From NCBI GenBank assembly GCA_012837565.1, contig DUQY01000091.1:1-5468 (forward strand): 5,468 bases of DNA, in the 5' to 3' direction. A program made the position numbers and the translations under genes. Shown piece by piece: positions 1 to 5,468 of the stretch (within the stretch, counting starts at the first letter, position 1; the number at the start of each line of letters is the position of its first letter). The DNA is from Bacteroidales bacterium. Its GTDB lineage: Bacteria; Bacteroidota; Bacteroidia; Bacteroidales; P3. The notes under the pieces were generated by a model. That model did no database searches, was not told the origin of the DNA, and worked only from the letters and a program-made list of their open reading frames with translations.

Positions 1-1
1 A

Positions 2-382
2 AGAGAGGCTTTAGCTAAGGAAAAAGAAGAGGCAGCAAAGCTCCTGGCTCAAAAGCTTAAAGATAGTCTAAAACAAGAATCTATCTCCTTGGATACTAAA
101 ATTAATGAATGTGGGTTAGTATATAGGGTTCAGTTCTTTACTGACAAAACAAAGCATGCTCCAGAATGTGATAAGTTTAAGGGCATGGATTCTATTTGGA
201 TGTATAGTGCTGATGAACTTTGGAAGTATACCACAGGCTCATTTAAAGACTTTCAGTCAGCAATAGATTATAGAGAAAAGATTAAGAAAAAAGGATATAA
301 GGATGCTTTTGTAGTTATTTTCAATAACGATGAAAGAATAAGCCTAGCCAAAGCAAAAGAAATAGAAAATAATAATAAATAA
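2..382 (+). CDS. N-acetylmuramoyl-L-alanine amidase, C-terminal part (5' truncated by window edge)
   Basis: The frame is open from the first bases to a TAA at 380-382, giving 126 visible residues; the true start lies upstream of the window. The visible part begins with a charged Lys/Glu/Ala-rich linker of about 30 residues that is probably helical. It is followed by a compact domain running from GLVYRVQFF through DKFKGMDSIWMY and LWKYTTGSF to KDAFVVIF. This pattern (YRVQ strand, FKG, Y-K-Y-x-x-G, two helices, then DAFVVxF) matches the SPOR-like C-terminal domain I know from Bacteroidota periplasmic amidases of the Amidase_3 type, which cleave the amide bond between MurNAc and the stem peptide. 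The catalytic zinc-binding domain is outside the window, so the enzymatic assignment is inferred from this tail and from the MCE gene directly downstream. A TTG at 89 could be read as a start, but the reading frame continues upstream without a stop, so I treat the gene as partial. Another SPOR-like envelope protein is possible. Confidence 0.72.
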   Translation, partial: REALAKEKEEAAKLLAQKLKDSLKQESISLDTKINECGLVYRVQFFTDKTKHAPECDKFKGMDSIWMYSADELWKYTTGSFKDFQSAIDYREKIKKKGYKDAFVVIFNNDERISLAKAKEIENNNK

Positions 383-390
383 TAAACACT

Positions 391-1338
391 GTGAAAATAA
401 AAACAGAATATAAAGTAGGACTAATTGGTCTAATAACAATTTTAGTCCTTTATTTTGGAATCATGTTCTTAAAAGGTAAAGATATTTTTAATGTTGAAAC
501 AAGTTATTACACTGTTTTCGATGATGTGTCAGGGCTTTATAAGTCCAACTACATCTACCTTAATGGTATGAAAGTAGGATATATTAAAGATATTACTATG
601 CTTGACCAAAATGCCAAGAAATTCCTTGTTTGGATAGCAGTAACAAGTGATGTTAAGATACCTGTGGATTCAAAGGTTGCCATATTTGCATCCGATATAC
701 TGGGTTCAAAGGCATTGAAAATCAATATGGGGATGTCGAGGGAGAATTTCCATAAGAAAGACACCATACCTTCTGGTATTGAAAATGGTATGTTAGACCA
801 ACTAGCTAATAACTTAGCTCCAATTGCTGTTAAGCTAAATAATGTTATGACAACTTTCGATTCCATTTTGACAGGTGTGAACAATGTTATGGATCGTAAG
901 ACGCAAGAAAACATTATGCTAACTATGGAAAGCATAAAGAACACTGCTGAGAATGTTGAGAATATAAGTCTAAACCTTGATAAGATTATTGATAGTGAGC
1001 AAGCTAAAATTAAAACCATACTAACAAATGCAGAAAGCATAACTAGTAATTTGAAAGAAAACAATGCGGCTTTGACCAATGCTATAAATAACTTCAGCAA
1101 TATTAGCGATACAATTGCTAAGGCTAATTTGGGAGCAACAATTACCGAAACAAACTTAAGCCTAAAGAACTTATCCAATATTCTTAAAGCAATTGAAAAT
1201 GGTGAAGGTAATGCAGGTCTACTAATAAAAGACGATAAGCTTTATAAGAACTTAGAATCTTCAACCAAAAGCCTTGACCTACTTATTGAAGACATAAAAG
1301 CAAATCCAAGGAAATACATCAAGCTATCGATATTCTAA
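391..1338 (+). CDS. MCE/MlaD-family lipid-transport protein (substrate-binding subunit of an Mla-type ABC system)
   Basis: This is a 315-residue protein with a short cytoplasmic N-terminus, one membrane anchor (about residues 8-27) and an MCE domain (about 37-115) ending in the family-typical ASDILGSKALKINMG. A long hydrophobic-heptad, Asn/Ser/Lys-rich helical region follows (about 130-260). The C-terminus carries GEGNAGLLIKDDKLYKNL and NPRKYIKLSIF, a closing motif common in Bacteroidota MCE proteins. MlaD-type proteins sit in the inner membrane, form hexameric rings in the periplasm and pass phospholipids between the two membranes together with an MlaE permease and MlaF ATPase. Neither partner gene is in this window. 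The start is GTG at 391: a stop at 376-378 closes the frame upstream, and the first internal ATG would remove the membrane anchor. There is no Shine-Dalgarno site. The 8-bp gap after the amidase gene suggests co-transcription. The protein looks full length; family assignment is firm, cargo unknown. Confidence 0.9.
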   Translation: MKIKTEYKVGLIGLITILVLYFGIMFLKGKDIFNVETSYYTVFDDVSGLYKSNYIYLNGMKVGYIKDITMLDQNAKKFLVWIAVTSDVKIPVDSKVAIFASDILGSKALKINMGMSRENFHKKDTIPSGIENGMLDQLANNLAPIAVKLNNVMTTFDSILTGVNNVMDRKTQENIMLTMESIKNTAENVENISLNLDKIIDSEQAKIKTILTNAESITSNLKENNAALTNAINNFSNISDTIAKANLGATITETNLSLKNLSNILKAIENGEGNAGLLIKDDKLYKNLESSTKSLDLLIEDIKANPRKYIKLSIF

Positions 1339-1364
1339 AAAAGAAATAATCTTTAGAGGTTTAT

Positions 1365-2918
1365 CTATTTTATCTTTAGTGATTGACCAATTCTAATAAC
1401 AGGATTCCTTCCTTTTAGGTTATTAAGTCTGGTCAGATCATTCATAGTAACATTATATCTCTTTGCAATTGAAGATATATTATCTCCTTTTCTAACGGTA
1501 TGAAAAACTGATTTAGGCTTAGGAGTAGTGTTTCTCTTTGTGTCTTGCTTAGAATCAATCTTCTTTGCAATTGGGGAGCTTCCTTTGGCATCTATTTTGT
1601 TTGCAGCATCATTACTAACACTTGTTTCTTCGGCAAATGGACCCTTGTTTTCCTCCTCTTTCTTATCTACTTCTACTTTCTTTTTCTGATAAATAGCAAG
1701 GTTTTCTCCTGCAAGAGGGTATTTCCTATTTCCATTCCACTTCCTAATATCCGTAACAGACACTCCATATCTACGAGCAATTGAAGTCCAGGTTTCGCCC
1801 CTTCTAACCTTATGTGAAAGCTTTACTTCCTTGTTTACGTATTCTTTTGAGTCATCCCCAACATCAAAATACTGAGCAATATTATAAACAGCAATAGAGT
1901 CTTCTAGGCTAATGAAATCCTTAATATACTTGATAGGTAATTTTATAAAGAACTCATCTTGACTACCCATAATCATATCTCTCTTAAATTGAGGGTTGAG
2001 GTCTTTAACCTCTTCTGCTGAAATATTTAATACTCCTGCAATTTGGTCGAAATGCAAGTCTTTGCTAACTAAAACAGTATCAGTAACAGCAGGCTTGGAA
2101 AGAGGAGCAGGAATAATATTATGCTCCTTATAATAATTCATCACATAAGCCGCAGCAACATAAGCCGGAACATAACCCCTTGTTTCTCTTGGAAGGTAGT
2201 TATATATTCCCCAGAAATCTCTCTTACCAGAACGTCTTATTGCCTTATTAACATTACCAGGACCACAGTTATAAGCAGCTAAGGCAAGTTCCCAGTCATT
2301 ATATATCCTATTTAAGTCTCTCAAATACTTAGCCGCAGCAACAGATGCTTTAATTGGGTCACGCCTATCGTCCACATTCGAATTAACTCTTAGGTCATAC
2401 ATCCTTCCTGTGGAATACATAAACTGCCATAGCCCTGTTGCACCTGCACGTGAGACAGCATTTGGGTTAAGAGCAGACTCAATAACCACTAAATACTTTA
2501 GTTCATGAGGTACATTATATTGGTCTAAAATTGATTCAAAAATAGGGAAGTAATACTTGCTTAAACCTAGCATAACACTAACTTTGTCTGGAATCCTATC
2601 AATATAATATTCAATTATACCTCTAACTTGAGGATTATAGGTAAGTTTAATGCTACTAGGTAGTTGTCGTAGGCGGCGTGCAAATATTGTATCACTAGTG
2701 TTTTTTGCAGAATTAGGAGAACATAGATTATCTGACTCTTTATTATAAGTATTTCTTATGACTTTGGAGTTTTGTCTTAAATATAATGTTGAAAGGAGTG
2801 AGTCGTAATTTCGTTCAAAATTTCTTATAACATCAATTGAACCATCTTTTTGTGAAAAGGAAACAAGTGGCAATGAAACTAGAAATGTGAAAAGTGTGAG
2901 TAATTTAATCTTGTGCAT
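1365..2918 (-). CDS. mltD: MltD-like membrane-associated lytic murein transglycosylase with SLT and LysM domains
   Basis: The ATG at 2916-2918 gives 517 residues; a TTG nine bases further upstream would add three. I prefer the ATG because it leads straight into a good signal peptide (residues 1 to about 23, ending VSFSQ). The SLT domain spans about 135-250. It has the probable catalytic Glu147 in VVIESALNP, then SRAGATGLWQFM, the AAYNCGPGNV motif and RGYVPAYVAAAY. Two clear LysM repeats lie at about 368-411 and 472-516, separated by a Lys/Glu/Ser-rich linker, and a degenerate LysM-like stretch lies at about 279-329. Enzymes of this class cut the MurNAc-GlcNAc bond, forming 1,6-anhydroMurNAc; LysM repeats bind glycan. 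Unlike E. coli MltD, there is no lipobox cysteine, so the protein is predicted to be soluble in the periplasm or held by its LysM repeats. It is transcribed divergently from the nucleotidyltransferase and converges on the MCE gene, so it is probably a single-gene unit. Confidence 0.93.
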   Translation of the reverse strand: MHKIKLLTLFTFLVSLPLVSFSQKDGSIDVIRNFERNYDSLLSTLYLRQNSKVIRNTYNKESDNLCSPNSAKNTSDTIFARRLRQLPSSIKLTYNPQVRGIIEYYIDRIPDKVSVMLGLSKYYFPIFESILDQYNVPHELKYLVVIESALNPNAVSRAGATGLWQFMYSTGRMYDLRVNSNVDDRRDPIKASVAAAKYLRDLNRIYNDWELALAAYNCGPGNVNKAIRRSGKRDFWGIYNYLPRETRGYVPAYVAAAYVMNYYKEHNIIPAPLSKPAVTDTVLVSKDLHFDQIAGVLNISAEEVKDLNPQFKRDMIMGSQDEFFIKLPIKYIKDFISLEDSIAVYNIAQYFDVGDDSKEYVNKEVKLSHKVRRGETWTSIARRYGVSVTDIRKWNGNRKYPLAGENLAIYQKKKVEVDKKEEENKGPFAEETSVSNDAANKIDAKGSSPIAKKIDSKQDTKRNTTPKPKSVFHTVRKGDNISSIAKRYNVTMNDLTRLNNLKGRNPVIRIGQSLKIK

Positions 2919-2947
2919 TATTGTCAATAGTTTATAGAATTAGGATG

Positions 2948-2977
2948 TAAAATTACAAAAAATAACCAAGATATCAA
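2948..2977 (-). promoter_or_regulatory. Probable promoter of the lytic transglycosylase gene
   Basis: Read on the minus strand, TTG (2977-2975), a 19-base spacer and TAATTTTA (2955-2948) resemble the Bacteroidota primary-sigma pattern of a TTTG-like -33 element, 19-21 bases, then TAnnTTTG, with one mismatch in the -7 box. Transcription would start near 2942, leaving a leader of roughly 25 bases before the ATG at 2918. In AT-rich DNA such matches arise easily by chance. The main support is correct spacing and position in a divergent intergenic region. Confidence 0.35.
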
Positions 2978-3002
2978 CGAAAGTGGGTAATACTTTAGTA
3001 TT

Positions 3003-3018
3003 TTTTGTACTTTTGTAC
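3003..3018 (+). repeat. Tandem 8-bp direct repeat TTTTGTAC x2 overlapping the promoter
   Basis: TTTTGTAC occurs twice back to back at 3003-3010 and 3011-3018. The junction creates the -7 box TACTTTTG, and the outer GTAC tetranucleotides at 3007-3010 and 3015-3018 form a small inverted repeat around TTTT. It may be chance slippage in AT-rich DNA or a deliberate element. Confidence 0.6.
3008..3015 (+). promoter_or_regulatory. Probable -7 promoter element of the nucleotidyltransferase-TPR operon
   Basis: TACTTTTG fits the Bacteroidota -7 consensus TAnnTTTG exactly and lies 40 bases before the ATG at 3056. Transcription would begin near 3020-3023 with a leader of about 35 bases. The expected -33 TTTG is poor: the region around 2983-2988 reads GTGGGT. 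The promoter may therefore be weak or need an activator. The leader is A-rich and has no Shine-Dalgarno sequence, which is usual in this phylum. Confidence 0.5.
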
Positions 3019-3055
3019 GTTAAAGTAAAGAATTATTTAACAAAATAAAAAAGAC

Positions 3056-4063
3056 ATGAATATAGTAATACCAATGGCAGGAATGGGAAAAAGGATGCGT
3101 CCACACACCCTGTCAATACCAAAACCTCTTATCCCAATTGCAGGAAAACCAATAGTAGAACGATTATGTGAAGACATTGTTGAGGTATGTAATGAGAAGG
3201 TTGATAAGATAGGATTTATAATAGGTGACTTTGGAAAAGAAGTAGAGGATATGCTTAAAGAAATTGCCTCACGCCTTGGAGCAGTGGGCGAAATATTCTA
3301 CCAAGAAGAGCCACTTGGAACAGCTCATGCAATACTTTGTGCAAAGGAAATCTTAAAAGGAAAAGTAACTATTGCCTTTGCCGACACTCTTTTCGATGCA
3401 GGCTTTAAGCTAAACACCGAAAGAGATGGCATAATATGGACACATAAGGTAGATGACCCATCAGCATTTGGAGTAGTTAAGAAAAACGAAGACCAGACTA
3501 TTCAAGGATTTGTTGAAAAGCCTAAAGAGTTTGTTTCCAATGAAGCAATAATAGGAATATATTATTTCCGTGATGGTGAAAACTTAAGAAACGAACTCCA
3601 ATACCTAATTGATAATAATATACATAAATCGGGGGAATATCAACTAACCGATGCCCTTGAAAATATGCTAAACAAAGGTCTTAAGTTTATTACAAATGAT
3701 GTAAAGGAGTGGTTAGACTGCGGCAATAAGAACGCAACAGTGAATACCAACCAAAGAATACTTGATATAAAAAAAGACAAAGAAAAACTAATAGGTAAGA
3801 CTATTCAAATGCAAGACTCCACAATTATTGAGCCATGCTATATTGGATCAGGCGTTAAAATAGTAAATTCTAAGATAGGACCATTTGTTTCAATAGGTGA
3901 AAACACAATAATAAAGGATTCCATAATCTCCAATGCAATTATACAAACCAATACATCGTTATTAAATGTTAGAACAAGCAATTCTATGATTGGTAATCAC
4001 GTAACTATTGAAGGAACAACTCAGGAGCTGAGTTTGGGAGATTATTCGGAAATAAAACTATGA
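3056..4063 (+). CDS. Sugar-1-phosphate nucleotidyltransferase with left-handed beta-helix C-terminus
   Basis: This 335-residue cytoplasmic enzyme belongs to the NTP_transferase family (RmlA/GlmU-like), which joins a sugar-1-phosphate to an NTP, releasing pyrophosphate. Residues 1-235 form the catalytic domain. The signature loop is AGMGKRMRPHT with IPKPL (Lys23), followed by the base-binding EEPLGTAHAI (84-93). The probable metal-binding aspartates are Asp110 (FADTLFD) and Asp221 (WLDCGNK); EKP (154-156), GIYYF (167-171) and EYQLTDAL (194-201) are also present. Residues of about 250-325 show imperfect six-residue periodicity with isoleucine/valine at repeating positions (STIIEP, CYIGSG, VKIVNS, KIGPFV, SIGENT), typical of a left-handed beta-helix. 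That tail is shorter than the GlmU acetyltransferase domain and may serve only oligomerisation or allostery. The specific sugar and nucleotide (glucose/dTTP, glucose/UTP, GlcNAc/UTP, mannose/GTP) cannot be read from the sequence. The ATG at 3056 starts exactly at the conserved N-terminal strand. The stop overlaps the next gene's ATG. Confidence 0.9.
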   Translation: MNIVIPMAGMGKRMRPHTLSIPKPLIPIAGKPIVERLCEDIVEVCNEKVDKIGFIIGDFGKEVEDMLKEIASRLGAVGEIFYQEEPLGTAHAILCAKEILKGKVTIAFADTLFDAGFKLNTERDGIIWTHKVDDPSAFGVVKKNEDQTIQGFVEKPKEFVSNEAIIGIYYFRDGENLRNELQYLIDNNIHKSGEYQLTDALENMLNKGLKFITNDVKEWLDCGNKNATVNTNQRILDIKKDKEKLIGKTIQMQDSTIIEPCYIGSGVKIVNSKIGPFVSIGENTIIKDSIISNAIIQTNTSLLNVRTSNSMIGNHVTIEGTTQELSLGDYSEIKL

Positions 4064-5468
4064 GAAAAGACATAAGAACATTATTTTTATCATTATTTAT
4101 AATACTATTAATGACAGGCTGCGCAGCAAAACAAACGCAGCCTAAGAAAGCTAAAGAATACACATCGGCAGAACTAAAACTAGACGGACTGTTTTTAGAT
4201 GCCTCTACCCAAAAGCAATTAGGCAACTTAGATAAGGCAATAGAACTATATGACCAAGTGCTAAGTATAGACCCTAATTATGCGGCTGCCTATTTCGATA
4301 AGGCAAGCGTTATGTATAATAAGAAAAACTCGCAAAAGGCAGTAGAGCTAACCCAGAAAGCGATAGAGCTTCAACCCAATAATATTTGGTATAGACTACA
4401 ATTAGGAGAGATATACCTTAATATGAGCGACTATGATAATGCAGCAAAGGTTCTTGAGGCTCTAATTATTATTAACCCAAACGAAATAGAATATTATCAA
4501 CAACTAGTTCAAGTCTATTCCCTTCAACCTAATGAAGACAAGATGCTCAAGACTTTCGATAGGATGGAAAAGAAATGGGGCATAAGTGAAGATGCAATAA
4601 TGATTAAGTTCCGCTATTTCATGGACAATAAGAACTACGACAAGGCAGAACAAGAGATAAACAAGCTCCAAACCTCTTCCCCCTCACAAAAAAGCTACCT
4701 TGCCATACTTGCCGAAATCAATATGAATAAGAAGAACTATCCCAAGGCACTTGAATACTATAAGAAGATAGAACAAATTGACCCTTATGATCCATATATA
4801 AACGTATCGCTAGCAAACTACTATCTAGTTCAAGAGAAAAGACCAGAAACCTATTTTCACCTCGAAAAAGCCTTTGCCAACAAAGAACTCGACTACCAAA
4901 CCAAGATGCAAGTCCTAATAACAATCTACGGCAAAACAGTCGATGTGGACGAACAAGAATTTCAACGTTTCTTCTCCCTACTACAATCCCTTGCTGTTTT
5001 ATACCCAGAAGAGAAAATCGTTTGGGAACTACTCTCCACCTGCTATATGAAAGAAAATCAGTTTGAACAGACCGTTAAAGCAATAAGAAAAGCCATAGCA
5101 ATAGGGGATAACTCAAAACCAAAACAACCTAGTCCCTACGACCTATACCAAAACCTACTCTATGCACAATCGACCCTTAACCAAGTCGACACACTAATAC
5201 TTGATGCCAAAAAAACAATAGAACTATTCCCAGAACAGCCCCTACCATACCTATTTCTAGGAGTAAATCACTTAGTTAAAGAAGAATATATTCAAGCACA
5301 GAAAGCCTTAGAAAACGGACTTAGTTTGGTTGTGGAGGACAAAATACTCCAAGAAGACTTCTATGCCAACCTGGGAGAGGTTCATTATAGATTAAATGAA
5401 AAAGAAAAAGCATATACCTATTTCGATAAAGCCTTAAAAATAAATCCAAAGAACTATCTCACCCTCAA
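4060..5468 (+). CDS. TPR-repeat lipoprotein (3' truncated by window edge)
   Basis: The ATG at 4060 overlaps the TGA of the nucleotidyltransferase gene (ATGA), and the frame stays open to the window edge: 469 residues without a stop. The N-terminus is a lipoprotein signal: basic RKDIR, a hydrophobic stretch (residues 8-17) and the lipobox MTGC with Cys21, followed by AAKQTQ. The mature protein is built of helical tetratricopeptide repeats. The clearest are at about 43-74 (LGNLDKAIELYDQVLSIDP), 76-108, 110-141, 213-243, 393-425 and 432-464; the stretch between about 145 and 390 contains more divergent copies. TPR arrays are protein-binding scaffolds, so an envelope assembly or docking role is likely, with the partner unknown. 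The lipid anchor places it on the periplasmic face of a membrane, probably the outer one. Translational coupling to the nucleotidyltransferase suggests shared regulation. From memory, this pair in Bacteroidota is often followed by a DUF4292 lipoprotein and an EnvC/M23 peptidase gene, which would lie beyond the edge. Confidence 0.88.
   Translation, partial: MRKDIRTLFLSLFIILLMTGCAAKQTQPKKAKEYTSAELKLDGLFLDASTQKQLGNLDKAIELYDQVLSIDPNYAAAYFDKASVMYNKKNSQKAVELTQKAIELQPNNIWYRLQLGEIYLNMSDYDNAAKVLEALIIINPNEIEYYQQLVQVYSLQPNEDKMLKTFDRMEKKWGISEDAIMIKFRYFMDNKNYDKAEQEINKLQTSSPSQKSYLAILAEINMNKKNYPKALEYYKKIEQIDPYDPYINVSLANYYLVQEKRPETYFHLEKAFANKELDYQTKMQVLITIYGKTVDVDEQEFQRFFSLLQSLAVLYPEEKIVWELLSTCYMKENQFEQTVKAIRKAIAIGDNSKPKQPSPYDLYQNLLYAQSTLNQVDTLILDAKKTIELFPEQPLPYLFLGVNHLVKEEYIQAQKALENGLSLVVEDKILQEDFYANLGEVHYRLNEKEKAYTYFDKALKINPKNYLTL

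Noticed and set aside
89..382. A separate small gene starting at the TTG at 89
   Set aside because: The same frame is open all the way to the left edge with a Lys/Glu-rich linker typical of a multi-domain protein, so this is the end of a larger gene rather than an independent short one.
555..1178. A 207-codon open frame on the minus strand opposite the MCE gene
   Set aside because: It lies wholly inside a well-supported gene, its translation is a low-complexity hydrophobic mixture with no recognisable motif, and it has no promoter-like context. It is an antisense shadow of a serine/asparagine/leucine-rich coding sequence.
1340..1354. Possible hairpin AAAGA-AATAA-TCTTT between the convergent genes
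   Set aside because: The stem has five pairs, four of them A-T, and no T-tract follows; too weak to call a terminator.
1349..1379. Direct repeat ATCTTTAG at 1349-1356 and 1372-1379
   Set aside because: The second copy lies inside the transglycosylase coding end, the units are short and AT-rich, and nothing mobile flanks them; chance is the simplest explanation.
1545..1784. A 79-codon plus-strand frame opposite the LysM region of the transglycosylase
   Set aside because: It is antisense to a confident domain-bearing gene and its Phe/Leu/Tyr-rich product mirrors the Lys/Glu-rich linker codons on the other strand.
4005..4226. A 73-codon minus-strand frame across the junction of the nucleotidyltransferase and TPR genes
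   Set aside because: It overlaps two coupled genes in antisense and shows no motif or start-site support.
4718..4924. A 68-codon minus-strand frame inside the TPR gene
   Set aside because: It is an antisense shadow of TPR coding sequence; the plus-strand frame has clear repeats and continues on both sides.

Overview
The window looks like a chromosomal segment of a low-GC member of the Bacteroidota, most likely Bacteroidales. Three things point there. The DNA is AT-rich and genes lack Shine-Dalgarno sites, with A-rich leaders before start codons. A TAnnTTTG-type -7 promoter element is present. The neighbourhoods are also typical of the phylum: amidase followed by an MCE/MlaD protein, and a nucleotidyltransferase followed by a TPR lipoprotein. 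These placements rest on recognition by eye, not on a database search.

Layout. Positions 2-382 (+) hold the 3' end of an N-acetylmuramoyl-L-alanine amidase gene. Eight bases later comes a complete MCE/MlaD-family lipid-transport gene (391-1338, +, GTG start). It converges, across a 26-bp gap with no convincing terminator, on a complete MltD-like lytic transglycosylase gene (1365-2918, -) carrying a signal peptide, an SLT domain, a degenerate LysM-like region and two clear LysM repeats. A 137-bp divergent intergenic region (2919-3055) carries probable promoters in both directions. To the right, a sugar-1-phosphate nucleotidyltransferase with a left-handed beta-helix tail (3056-4063, +) overlaps by 4 bp (ATGA) with a TPR lipoprotein gene (4060 to the window edge, +), of which 469 codons are visible without a stop.

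How it fits together. All five genes can be read as cell-envelope biogenesis or remodelling. Two are peptidoglycan-cleaving enzymes (amidase, lytic transglycosylase). One is the periplasmic subunit of a lipid-trafficking ABC system. One is a nucleotide-sugar synthesis enzyme that could feed polysaccharide or peptidoglycan precursors. The last is a lipid-anchored TPR scaffold.

I saw no tRNA, rRNA, CRISPR array, insertion sequence, phage gene or defence gene. No gap between genes exceeds 137 bp. I did not find a clearly novel system. The points most worth checking are the tandem 8-bp repeat that builds the promoter at 3003-3018, the change of strand composition within the TPR gene, the third degenerate LysM in the transglycosylase, and the substrate of the nucleotidyltransferase.
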